A stretch of DNA of 64,000 nt from Oscillospiraceae bacterium (GTDB lineage Bacteria; Bacillota; Clostridia; Oscillospirales; Oscillospiraceae), in NCBI GenBank assembly GCA_016296635.1, contig JAEDIZ010000001.1:1-64000 (forward strand). The letters are read 5' to 3'. The position numbers and the translations under genes were made by a program. Positions within the stretch are counted from its first letter, which is position 1; each line of letters begins with the position of its first letter. Below are positions 1 to 7,185 of the stretch, in pieces. The notes under the pieces were generated by a model, which worked only from the letters and a program-made list of their open reading frames with translations, was not told the origin of the DNA and searched no databases.

Positions 1-1231
1 TTACGGTTTCCAGTTTTGTCTCCAACTCGCTGACATCGTATTCACGGTTCATTTCTGCTCGGATTCTCTCCACAATCTCGGGAGTGAGGAAACACATGGA
101 GATTGCTGTGGAGACCTCAGCGTCAATCTCACGGCAGTTAAACTGTTTGTTGAATGTGCAGTCAATGCCAGTCAGATTCTTGGACTGTCGGCACTTGTAG
201 GCATAAGAGACAGGGTATGGAGTGCCATCCTTTCTCTTTTTCCTTGATGGTATGCCGTACATCGGTTTACCGCAAGCAGGACAACGGAGCAAGCCAGAGA
301 GAATGTACTCATGCTCCTTTTCCAGTTTCTCCTTTTTGACACCTGTGCGAATTCGCTTTTCGTGTGCCTCGTTCCAAACTTCCTCAGAAACAATGGCATC
401 ATGTACACCCTCGGAAATGATGATGTTGCTTTCATCCGTTTCCTTGACAATATGGGTTCTGCCATCTTCGCCTGCGACCTTTTCAGTCTTGCGACGTCCG
501 TATGCGATTTTACCCATGTAAACAGGGTTATCAAGTGTTTTCTTTACGAAATCACCAGTGAAAACGGTGTGTTTGCCGTTTGGTCTTTCGTTCTTTGCAA
601 TACCCTCGGCATTCAGTCTCTTTGCAACACCGTTTGCTCCCAGAGGAGTAGTGGTGAACAGTTCAAAGATGTAGCGGACTGTTTCTGCTTCATCCTCAAC
701 GATAGTCAAGAGACCATCAACGAGTTTATAACCGTATGGAGCAAAACCACCGTTCCACTTGCCCTCTTTTGCTTTCTGTCTGCGACCTGCCATTGTTTGG
801 GTGTGGATGTTCTCCAACTCCATCTCCGCAAATGCAGACATGATGGAGATTATGAGTTTTCCAGAGGTCGAAGAACTGTCCATGCCATCTTCAGTGCAGA
901 GCAGGTCAACACCGCAATTCTGCATTGCTCTTAGATTCTCCAAGGTGTCCGCAGCATTACGAGCAAATCGGGACAACTTGAAAACCAGGACATAACGGAC
1001 ATCATCTTTCTTTCGCTTGATGTCAGCAAGCATCCTGCTAAACTCGGTTCTGTTTTTGGTATTCTTGCCGGACTTGCCCTCGTCGCAGTATTCTCCGACA
1101 ATATCAATTTTCTTTAACTCGGCAAATCGTCTTATCTCGTCTCGCTGTGCATCCAGACTGAATCCATCAACCTGCATGGCAGTTGAAACACGAGTATAGA
1201 CATATGCCTTTGCTCTTGGTTTCTCGCTCAT
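1..1231 (-). CDS. Large serine recombinase (partial, C-terminus beyond window edge)
   Basis: This is a site-specific DNA recombinase of the resolvase/large serine integrase family, expected to integrate and excise the element. The first ~410 residues are visible and stay open to the window edge. The N-terminal catalytic domain shows YTRVSTAMQ with the nucleophile Ser16, then LSRFARNAADTL. The Recombinase domain has the usual PYGYK motif, followed by a zinc ribbon with CPACGKPM and a later Cys pair, before the expected coiled coil. The ATG at 1229-1231 is preceded by AAGGTGGG. A promoter with TTGAAA, 17-bp spacer and TATACT lies just upstream. It reads leftward, away from the other element genes. 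Family assignment is firm; whether it serves this element's rlmD junction is inferred. Confidence 0.93.
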   Translation of the reverse strand, partial: MSEKPRAKAYVYTRVSTAMQVDGFSLDAQRDEIRRFAELKKIDIVGEYCDEGKSGKNTKNRTEFSRMLADIKRKKDDVRYVLVFKLSRFARNAADTLENLRAMQNCGVDLLCTEDGMDSSSTSGKLIISIMSAFAEMELENIHTQTMAGRRQKAKEGKWNGGFAPYGYKLVDGLLTIVEDEAETVRYIFELFTTTPLGANGVAKRLNAEGIAKNERPNGKHTVFTGDFVKKTLDNPVYMGKIAYGRRKTEKVAGEDGRTHIVKETDESNIIISEGVHDAIVSEEVWNEAHEKRIRTGVKKEKLEKEHEYILSGLLRCPACGKPMYGIPSRKKRKDGTPYPVSYAYKCRQSKNLTGIDCTFNKQFNCREIDAEVSTAISMCFLTPEIVERIRAEMNREYDVSELETKLETV

Positions 1232-1274
1232 ATCTTTTTCCCACCTTGATGTTGTTGCAATGCTACATGAGTAT

Positions 1275-1303
1275 AGTATAACTCCAGAATGTGAACATTT
1301 CAA
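1275..1303 (-). promoter_or_regulatory. Sigma-A-type promoter of the serine recombinase
   Basis: On the minus strand TTGAAA (1303-1298), a 17-bp spacer and TATACT (1280-1275) sit 44 bases upstream of the recombinase start codon. Confidence 0.7.
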
Positions 1304-1421
1304 GGTTTCTGGGAAAGATGCCGGCCATTCTTAAAAATTTCTGCATACCTTTTTTGAGTTTTCCCACCTAAATTACGGTGCAACAACAAAATAATCGCTG
1401 TATCACTAAAATGTCAAAAAG

Positions 1422-1540
1422 TTTCTGTATATAATATCAGTAATTTACTGTATATAATATCGTCGGGGCGGTCCTCCGATAATTTCCACGATTGCAAACC
1501 GCAGAATCACTCTCCGTGTTATTGGTATTATATACAGAAA
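1422..1540. repeat. Direct and inverted copies of a CTGTATATAATA motif
   Basis: The 15-mer TTTCTGTATATAATA at 1422-1436 recurs as an exact reverse complement at 1526-1540. A third copy of its core, CTGTATATAATATC, lies in direct orientation at 1448-1461. The 407-bp gap between the recombinase and the DUF3784 gene holds no convincing ORF; apart from the recombinase promoter this repeat set is its main content. The motif contains a TATAAT hexamer, so it may be part of promoters, a regulator-binding array or a recombinase accessory site. Confidence 0.6.
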
Positions 1541-1589
1541 TGTTTATGAGGGAATTTTGTAGTTTCCATGATGACCCCAGAATCAAGAA

Positions 1590-1613
1590 GAGCAGGACCC
1601 GCAGGTCCTGCTC
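1590..1613. terminator. Hairpin downstream of the DUF3784 gene
   Basis: A perfect 10-bp stem (GAGCAGGACC and its complement, loop CGCA) lies 26 bases past the stop codon of the minus-strand DUF3784 gene. The T-run after it is poor, so termination strength is uncertain. The 20-base core is identical to the hairpin at 5222-5241. Confidence 0.5.
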
Positions 1614-1638
1614 CTAATCTGTTCGAGTAAATTGGAAT

Positions 1639-1947
1639 TTAGAACACTCCTTTATTGTACTTTTTTTGTACTGCAACAATGCAACCTAAGCCAATCACCA
1701 AACCTATGATAAGTATAGCAACGGCAAGTATAAGCAAATTTTCAAACAGTCCTATAATGCCACTGAGTAGCATTGCAGTTGCAATAACAAGCATTGCTTT
1801 TCCAAAGGCTTTTCCGTAGGCTGATTTATCTGTGACTTTTGTTTGGTGGTAATCGTGAATTAAATCCGTTTTACCCTTGTAAATTGCAATACCCAGTACC
1901 GTAAACAGAGCTGCAACCAGAAACATAATAATAGAATATAATAACAT
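1639..1947 (-). CDS. Small DUF3784-type membrane protein
   Basis: This 102-residue protein has about three hydrophobic segments (roughly residues 1-20, 48-67 and 70-95). The segment YKGKTDLIHDYHQTKV near residues 23-38 is followed by AYGKAFGKAM; this is the pattern I know from DUF3784 proteins, which are common on Firmicute mobile elements and have no established role. A GAGGGT ribosome site precedes the ATG by 7 bases. It lies between the recombinase and the relaxase, all reading leftward, with a hairpin just after its stop. Membrane location is inferred from hydrophobicity. Confidence 0.75.
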   Translation of the reverse strand: MLLYSIIMFLVAALFTVLGIAIYKGKTDLIHDYHQTKVTDKSAYGKAFGKAMLVIATAMLLSGIIGLFENLLILAVAILIIGLVIGLGCIVAVQKKYNKGVF

Positions 1948-2065
1948 ACAAACTACCCTCTAAATTCATGGTTTATCGAATTGTTTACACAGATACTTTT
2001 CCAGTATCATTGTACCATAAGTATGTGGGATTTTCAATCCGTGGACCGTATTGTTTGCAAAAAGG

Positions 2066-3085
2066 TTACAAGTCGAGAATATCATCTGCTTCGCCCAGAT
2101 GCAATGTTCCTCTCGGAACTTCCGGCACAGAATTGCGGTCACTGAATACATACTCTGTGAGTTCTCTTCGCTTTTTGGCAATCTCACCACTGAGTTTTTC
2201 GGAATCTGCCTTGAGATTGAGGTAACGGATTTTCTCTTCCTCTGTTGCTTTTTGCAGGTCTGCAATTTCCGTGGTGAGCATTTCTTTGCGACCTGTCAAA
2301 GTTGCCACATCTTGCTGCAGTGTTTCAACTTGGGCATCAAGTTTTTTCTTGGTGCCTTTTTTGCTTTCCACCTGCTGATGCAATCTCTGCAATTCTCGGA
2401 GTGCCTTTTGCTGAGATTCGGAAATCTCTGGCAACTGCTGTAACTGTTCCTGCATTGTTGAGATTTGCTTCAAGAGCTCTGCTCTCCATGCTCTCAGCGG
2501 TTTATGGCGAGTAATGTCGGAGGTTGGTTTCATCTTGCCGTTTTCAACCTCTGCCCACCTCGTGTTGCCTCTCTCGAGTCCAAATCGCTCCATTGCCTTT
2601 GCATAACGGTCTTGCATGGCAACCAGTTGCGAGATGTGCTTTACATGCTTCTTGAAATTGAAATTTCCCTTTTCATCAAGAGGTGATACAAATGCATGGA
2701 GGTGTGGGGAGGACTCATGAAAGTGCATATCAAGTCGGAGCAGATTCTTCGCTCCAAACTCACGGTGCAACCAATCCACATTCGCCTTGAACCATGCTCC
2801 CATATCTATTTTACCAACCATCTCCGGTGAGAAAGTGAGGACAAAATCAACCATCACGGTTGCATCCTTTCTCACCGCACGACCTGTTCTTTCCTGTTGT
2901 GCTGCCATCAATCGCTTGGTGGTTTGTCGCAAGGTTTCATCCTCAAATTGCCTAAAAGTAAAGTTCTGTTCTCTTAACTCTGGATGCTCACAATTCTTAT
3001 GTAATTCAGTTCGTTGGTGGTACTCAGCATTTGAGACTCCATCGAACTTTATTTTATCCCATCTCATGATTGCAAAGTTGCCCAT
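2066..3085 (-). CDS. mobV: MobV-family relaxase (plasmid mobilization protein, Pre/Mob)
   Basis: This is a conjugative-mobilization relaxase that would nick one strand at oriT and stay covalently attached to the 5' end. The N-terminal domain (residues 1 to about 200) contains the MobV metal-binding signature HFHESSPHLH at residues 121-130 preceded by RLDM. The C-terminal half (about 205-325) is a long Lys/Glu/Gln-rich coiled coil, as in the family. The length of 339 aa is normal. An in-frame extension upstream exists, but AAAGGAGG sits 7 bases before the ATG at 3085, so that start is chosen. Immediately upstream is the hairpin-rich gap, the expected position of oriT. Confidence 0.93.
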   Translation of the reverse strand: MGNFAIMRWDKIKFDGVSNAEYHQRTELHKNCEHPELREQNFTFRQFEDETLRQTTKRLMAAQQERTGRAVRKDATVMVDFVLTFSPEMVGKIDMGAWFKANVDWLHREFGAKNLLRLDMHFHESSPHLHAFVSPLDEKGNFNFKKHVKHISQLVAMQDRYAKAMERFGLERGNTRWAEVENGKMKPTSDITRHKPLRAWRAELLKQISTMQEQLQQLPEISESQQKALRELQRLHQQVESKKGTKKKLDAQVETLQQDVATLTGRKEMLTTEIADLQKATEEEKIRYLNLKADSEKLSGEIAKKRRELTEYVFSDRNSVPEVPRGTLHLGEADDILDL

Positions 3086-3113
3086 GATGATTCCTCCTTT
3101 CTTTTTGGGGTTG

Positions 3114-3799
3114 GAGATTTTACAAATTTCCTCATAAAGAAATTTGCAAAAATCTCTGGATATGCTCCAACGATTTCTGTAAAAATCGTGTTGCATATCC
3201 TGGCAGAACTGCGGTTCTGCCTTGTTTGCTCGTTCCAAAAATTGCTGTAACAATTTTCTTCACTCACAAACCGTTTTTTCTGCATTCCAAAACACCGCAA
3301 GTGATTGCGCTGTTTTCTCATTTCGCAAAAACTCCAGAAAAAATCTGTCGCCCCTTTTGGTGTCGCAGATTTGTTTCCGGCCTTTCCATCTGAACGGACA
3401 AATACAGTATGATGTATTTCGCCCGTTTTCAGATGAAAAAGGACTCACTCCCCTTTACGCTGTAAAGTCGTGAGCCAAGGCGCCGCCTTGGAACTGGTTT
3501 AAGGTGCTTCGCCCCTTAAAAATCCCCATCCAAAAGAAACAGTGTAATACACCTTTTGAGTTGGTGTATTGCTGTCTCTTTTGTTAGGACAAATTGCCTA
3601 ACTCGTTTAGGCGGTGTTCGCCAAAACTTCGTGGCAATTATGTCCTAATGAGCAAGCATGGGATTTTGACTTTGAAAAGTCAAAAACACCATACTTGCTT
3701 TGAGCGAGTTGCACCTTGATGCACTCGCAGCGGTTTAGGCATCATATCCTAAACCGCCATGCCAAAAACCGCCGTACCGCTTTTAGGCATCCATACGGC
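3114..3799. other. Chain of at least 14 consecutive hairpins; candidate oriT/single-strand origin region
   Basis: The 735-bp gap between the divergent relaxase and RHH genes has no credible ORF but is packed with inverted repeats of unrelated sequence. Stems include 3114-3156 (two nested 8-bp arms), 3158-3200, 3202-3221 (GGCAGAAC arms), 3238-3257, 3334-3380, 3387-3435, 3444-3474, 3475-3491 (CCAAGGCG arms), 3499-3519, 3539-3575, 3584-3648, 3651-3699 (inner perfect 10-bp stem TTTTGACTTT), 3704-3728, 3730-3757 (perfect 10-bp stem) and 3771-3799. Its position fits a MobV oriT plus an origin for second-strand synthesis; a long structured RNA is the main alternative. Confidence 0.6.
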
Positions 3800-3820
3800 A
3801 ATACGAAAGGAGCGAATCTT

Positions 3821-4144
3821 ATGGCAAAAAAAGATTTTCGCATTTACTGCGAAGAGGATTACATTGACCATCTAAAAACGATTGCTGATGAAAAAGGCAC
3901 TTCTGTTAATCAGTTGGTTATGACCGTGCTGACTAAAAAATACCCAATGCCCAAACGAAAAAAGGACCAGACCTCTACAGGTCCAGCCCTTGATATTGAA
4001 GCAACCAAAAAACACTATGAGGCACTAAACCAATTTCTTACTGAAGCAGAAAACGGTGGTGCCAAAATCAAACCGTATGCACTCTATCAGCATCTTGTGG
4101 CAGAGCGCGACCGTTTGAAGAACATACTCGACAACTCGTTATAA
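3821..4144 (+). CDS. Ribbon-helix-helix-type small DNA-binding protein (putative relaxosome accessory or copy control)
   Basis: The 107-residue protein starts with MAKKDFRIYCEEDYIDHLK followed by a helix with SVNQLVMTVL, the strand-helix-helix layout of Arc/MetJ-type RHH proteins (residues 1-45). A Lys-rich hinge (KRKKDQ) leads to a helical C-terminal half. Such proteins on mobilizable elements often bind oriT beside the relaxase or repress replication genes. The ATG is preceded by GAAAGGAG at 8-bp spacing. It is divergent from mobV across the hairpin-rich gap and is followed by its own terminator. The DNA-binding role is inferred; the partner is unknown. Confidence 0.65.
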   Translation: MAKKDFRIYCEEDYIDHLKTIADEKGTSVNQLVMTVLTKKYPMPKRKKDQTSTGPALDIEATKKHYEALNQFLTEAENGGAKIKPYALYQHLVAERDRLKNILDNSL

Positions 4145-4154
4145 CCCCAAACCC

Positions 4155-4188
4155 GAAAGGACCGAACCTCGGTCCTTTCTTTCTTTTT
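4155..4188 (+). terminator. Rho-independent terminator of the RHH gene
   Basis: A 10-bp stem (GAAAGGACCG) with a short loop is followed by a T-rich tail 11 bases after the stop codon. Confidence 0.85.
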
Positions 4189-4220
4189 GGATTGCCGCCG
4201 TAATAACTATCAAACTAAAA

Positions 4221-4244
4221 CGGACCGTTTTACAGAACGGTCCG
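4221..4244. terminator. Second hairpin between the RHH and repL genes
   Basis: A perfect 9-bp stem (CGGACCGTT with its complement) has TTTTAG on its left when read on the minus strand and an A-rich tail on the plus strand. It may stop leftward transcription; no gene needs it in this window. Confidence 0.4.
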
Positions 4245-4743
4245 CAATAAAAAACACACAGGAACTTTTCGTGGCAGATTGCTGGCAACTCGTGGAAAAG
4301 AAACCCCCACTGCATGTTTAGAATCTTCTCGCCACATACACGAGCAGAAAAACAAAAAGAATCTGCAGATACCAGGGCGAGGTGTGCTCAGATGCCAAAA
4401 CTTAAAAATCCTCTCATATCTTTTTTGCAAAATCTGCTGTTTCGCAAATGCCAGTCGCCGTTACCCTTGACATTTGCTTTTCTTTTTTCCATCCGAACGT
4501 TAGCAGATAAAATGTCTGTATTGAAATATAAGAAGAGAGGGAACAACTTTGAAAAACACCGAAAACCCCATATAGCACAGTGGTTTTTAGCACTTTTACA
4601 TGGTGCAAAGTTTTTCATCAGATGGTGAAATATATTTCACTAGTTGGTGCAAAAAAATTGCACCGTTTACAAATCAAAACAGACATCTTTTAATTGCCGA
4701 AATAAAAAAGACCGTTGGCAACGGTCAGAAAGGAGTTAGAACG
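4245..4743. other. Noncoding leader of repL with several small dyads
   Basis: No ORF with a ribosome site was found here. It contains AACTTTG/CAAAGTT arms around 4544-4615, the perfect palindrome GTGAAATATATTTCAC at 4625-4640, a 7-bp stem GGTGCAA at 4646-4664 and GACCGTT/AACGGTC at 4710-4726 just before the repL ribosome site. This is a plausible place for the repL promoter, attenuator and replication origin, but none of these is shown directly. Confidence 0.4.
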
Positions 4744-5193
4744 ATGTCACAAAAGATTGAACACGGTTTTGCGGTCAATACGGAGACAGGGGAAGTATCG
4801 GACATCTATATTCAAAAAGATGTGTCCAGCCAGAACTTCTGGAAAATCTGGCTGAGCGACATCCTCACAGTATTGGGTATTATTTCAAACAGTAAGCAAT
4901 TAGATGTTGTTTTGTATGTCATGGCACACATAAAACAGAGCGATAATACATTTGTCGGTTCTTATGACAAGATTGCAAGAGAATGTGGAGTGTCAAAAAG
5001 AACGGTTATCACAACAATGAAAAAGTTGTTAGAGGTTGATTTTATCAGAAGAGTACAAAACGGTTATTACCAAGTAAACCCAAAGTATATTCTCAAGGGC
5101 AATGAGAATAAGCGTAGGATGGTTATTGACTATTACAACACACTTGATTCTTACCCTAAGAATGATGGAAAGAAAGACCCAAACGAAAATTGA
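4744..5193 (+). CDS. repL: RepL-type plasmid replication protein
   Basis: The 149-residue protein matches the Firmicute plasmid RepL family in layout: a conserved N-terminal part (FWKIWLSDILTVLG near residues 33-46), then a winged-helix segment with IARECGVSKRTVITTMKKL around residues 75-100 and a basic wing (FIRRVQNGYYQVNP). RepL initiates replication of small plasmids. On an integrated element it could support transient autonomous replication after excision. AAAGGAG precedes the ATG; an upstream in-frame extension lacks a ribosome site. Dyads in the leader suggest regulated expression. It is the last element gene before the rlmD junction. Confidence 0.82.
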   Translation: MSQKIEHGFAVNTETGEVSDIYIQKDVSSQNFWKIWLSDILTVLGIISNSKQLDVVLYVMAHIKQSDNTFVGSYDKIARECGVSKRTVITTMKKLLEVDFIRRVQNGYYQVNPKYILKGNENKRRMVIDYYNTLDSYPKNDGKKDPNEN

Positions 5194-5220
5194 TATGAGA
5201 GAATTTATAAAAACAGTGAA

Positions 5221-5254
5221 GGCAGGACCCGCAGGTCCTGCCTCTCTTGTTTTA
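5221..5254. terminator. Bidirectional terminator between repL and rlmD
   Basis: A perfect 9-bp stem GGCAGGACC with loop CGCA lies between the convergent repL and rlmD stop codons; a T-rich tail follows on the plus strand. Its 20-base core equals that of the hairpin at 1592-1611. Confidence 0.7.
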
Positions 5255-6880
5255 ATCTCTCAGCATTCCAAAATGTCTGAATGCATCCATGATTGCCTGT
5301 TCTTTTTCTGATGGACAGTTTGGCACTCTGTGACCCTCTTTGCCTTTGTTGTAGTTTTCTCGTTTCTCAAAACCACACTTGTCCTTAATCTGACCAATGT
5401 TCAAGGAGGTTACTTTCAGACCGTACTTTTCCAGAATGTATGCCTTTATCTCGGAATAGGTGGCAGTGGATGATGCTCTGCCTTGCAGGTCCTCTACATT
5501 CACATCAAACTTGATTCGCTCGTAGACATCTTTCCGACTTAAAAGGATTACAGTCTCCACATGGGCGCATCGCGGGAACAGATCGAAGGCTTCGGCCTTT
5601 TCAAACCGGTAGCCGCCTTCGGTGAGCAGTTTTACATCCCGCGCCAGCGTTGCCGGATCGCAGGAAACATAGACAACCCGCTGCGGTGCCATGGCCTCAA
5701 TGGCCTCGATGACATCCCGGCTCACGCCCTTTCTGGGCGGATCGACCACGATCACATCCGGCTTTTCGCCGCGTTCGGCAAACATTTTTGCCGCCTCGCC
5801 CGCGTCCATGCAGTAGAATTCCGCATTTTCCGCGCCGTTTCGCTCGGCGTTCCGCTTCGCATCCTCAATGGCGGGTGCAACAATTTCCACGCCGATGGCA
5901 TTTCTGGAATTTTTTGCCAGACAGAGTGTGATGGTGCCAGTGCCGCAGTAGAGATCCAGCACGGTCTGCGTGCCGTCAAGACCTGCAAATTCCACGGCTT
6001 TCGCGTAAAGCCGCTCCGCCTGATCGTGGTTGATCTGATAAAAAGCCGCCGGGGAGAGTCGGAACACAAGTCCGCAGAGCGTGTCCTCAATGACGCCCTC
6101 GCCGTACAGATTCTCAAACCGGTCACCCAAAACCGTGTTGCCGCGCTTCTGATTGTAGCTGACGGTGATGGTTGTAACGGTCGGCTCTGCCTGCAAAATG
6201 GCGGCGGCGAGCTGCCTTTTCTTCGGAAGCGTTTCGCAGTTTGCTACGATGCAGACCATCAGCTGCCCGGACACCGCGCCCCGGCGCAGATAGATGTGAC
6301 GGATGTAGCCGGTATGATTGGTTTCATCGTAGGCGCGGATGTTGTACTGCGCCATCCACGCAAGCACCGCCCGGCGGACGCGGTCGGCACATTCCGGCTG
6401 AAGTCTGCAATGCTCGATGGAGGTGACGCGGTGGGTGCGCGCCGCATAGAATCCGGCGGCGGCTTTTCCGTTTTGCTCCTGCACGGGGTACTGCATTTTA
6501 TTGCGGTAGCCGTCCACGCGGTCTGCGCCCGTGATGGGGAGGTTTTCGACCTCTGCGCCGCCGATGCGCGTGAGCGCATCAAAAACCCGCAGCCGTTTGA
6601 TTTCAAGCTCCTGCTCGTAGTCCATGTGGCGGAAATCGCAGCCGCCGCAGCTTTCAAAGTAGGGGCAGTCCGGCTCAATCCGGTGCGGCGAAGCTTTTTC
6701 AACGAAAACGAGCGCGCCGTGGGCGCAGGTTTTGCCGATGTTGATGATCTTTACGCGGCAGGTTTCGCCGATGATTGCGCCGGGCACGAAAACGACCGCA
6801 TTTTCAATGCGGCCTACGCCCTCGCCGTCGGAGGACATGCCGGTGATTTCCATGGTGTAGTGTTTATTGAGTGTGAGCAT
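5252..6880 (-). CDS. rlmD: 23S rRNA (uracil-5-)-methyltransferase RlmD/RumA with an element-derived C-terminal tail
   Basis: It methylates uracil C5 in 23S rRNA (U1939 type) using S-adenosylmethionine. An N-terminal TRAM domain (about 1-60) is followed by 4Fe-4S ligands C72, C78, C81 and C158, the SAM motif VLDLYCGTGTITL and the catalytic segment VVYVSCDPATLARD. GAGG lies 5 bases before the ATG. The 542-residue length exceeds the usual ~450. After HVETVILLSR (about residue 445) the DNA turns A/T-rich and the last ~97 residues match a tail I recall on RumA proteins interrupted by integrative elements. The enzyme core is complete, so activity is probably retained. A parS-like site overlaps its upstream region. 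Confidence 0.95.
   Translation of the reverse strand: MLTLNKHYTMEITGMSSDGEGVGRIENAVVFVPGAIIGETCRVKIINIGKTCAHGALVFVEKASPHRIEPDCPYFESCGGCDFRHMDYEQELEIKRLRVFDALTRIGGAEVENLPITGADRVDGYRNKMQYPVQEQNGKAAAGFYAARTHRVTSIEHCRLQPECADRVRRAVLAWMAQYNIRAYDETNHTGYIRHIYLRRGAVSGQLMVCIVANCETLPKKRQLAAAILQAEPTVTTITVSYNQKRGNTVLGDRFENLYGEGVIEDTLCGLVFRLSPAAFYQINHDQAERLYAKAVEFAGLDGTQTVLDLYCGTGTITLCLAKNSRNAIGVEIVAPAIEDAKRNAERNGAENAEFYCMDAGEAAKMFAERGEKPDVIVVDPPRKGVSRDVIEAIEAMAPQRVVYVSCDPATLARDVKLLTEGGYRFEKAEAFDLFPRCAHVETVILLSRKDVYERIKFDVNVEDLQGRASSTATYSEIKAYILEKYGLKVTSLNIGQIKDKCGFEKRENYNKGKEGHRVPNCPSEKEQAIMDAFRHFGMLRD
5530..5562. other. Putative attachment-site junction of the element in rlmD
   Basis: The composition changes sharply here, where the gene encodes the conserved HVETV segment. 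The chromosomal side (above about 5555) is G+C-rich and the element side A/T-rich. Serine recombinases exchange strands at a 2-bp core, probably within this interval; the partner half-site is outside the window. Confidence 0.55.
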
Positions 6881-7141
6881 AATTACCTCATTGTTTCACA
6901 TGAAACATTTTGTGTGTGATTGCATTTTGCTGTAGGGGCCGGCGTCCCCGACGGCTCGCCGCGATCCCATGCGTGTCATTGCAAACCTGTAGGGCGCGAT
7001 GCCTTCGCCGCGCCGCCGATGTTTCATGCACAGAATTAGCAATGCACTGCAGGGGCGCGAAATGCGCGTCTGCCGCGCCGCAATGACACGCGGGCAAAAG
7101 CATACCTGTTTAATGTATATCATTTTATCACACCGAAAACC
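6881..7141. repeat. Intergenic repeat modules between rlmD and the radical SAM gene
   Basis: Apart from the parS-like site, this gap holds members of the dispersed palindromic family: a TGTAGGGGCCGG module near 6932, a GTCATTGC fragment near 6976, a TGTAGGGCGCGATGCC module near 6990, and G+C-rich dyads around 7050-7095. No ORF with a ribosome site was seen. Confidence 0.6.
6892..6907. promoter_or_regulatory. parS-like ParB-binding site 1
   Basis: TGTTTCACATGAAACA differs from the Firmicute parS consensus TGTTTCACGTGAAACA at one central base. It lies 2.2 kb from soj-parB, where parS sites are expected, and just upstream of rlmD. Confidence 0.8.
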
Positions 7142-7170
7142 TTGTGTAAAGCGCACCTGTGCGCTATACT
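7142..7170 (+). promoter_or_regulatory. Promoter of the radical SAM gene with an internal palindrome
   Basis: TTGTGT, a 17-bp spacer and TATACT end 15 bases before the ATG at 7186. The spacer contains the perfect palindrome AGCGCACCTGTGCGCT (7150-7165), a possible operator. Confidence 0.6.
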
Positions 7171-7185
7171 GCTTGTGGTGATTCT

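Larger units (their letters stand above)
1..5548. mobile_element. Integrated mobilizable element, right portion (left end outside window)
   Basis: The stretch carries a large serine recombinase, a MobV relaxase, an RHH protein and a RepL-type protein, which together are the gene set of an integrative mobilizable element. Its base composition is visibly more A/T-rich than the chromosome that begins near 5550. The right boundary is placed at the composition change inside the 3' end of rlmD, a known integration target of serine-recombinase elements in Firmicutes. No type IV secretion genes are visible, so transfer would need a helper unless they lie to the left. The exact crossover and the left end cannot be fixed from this window. 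Confidence 0.8.

Noticed and set aside
1422..1540. CRISPR array
   Set aside because: Repeats are short, mixed in orientation and unevenly spaced, and no cas genes are present; no CRISPR was seen elsewhere.
3716..3820. N-terminal extension of the RHH protein starting at 3716
   Set aside because: The extension runs through hairpin sequence and lacks a ribosome site, while the ATG at 3821 has a good one.
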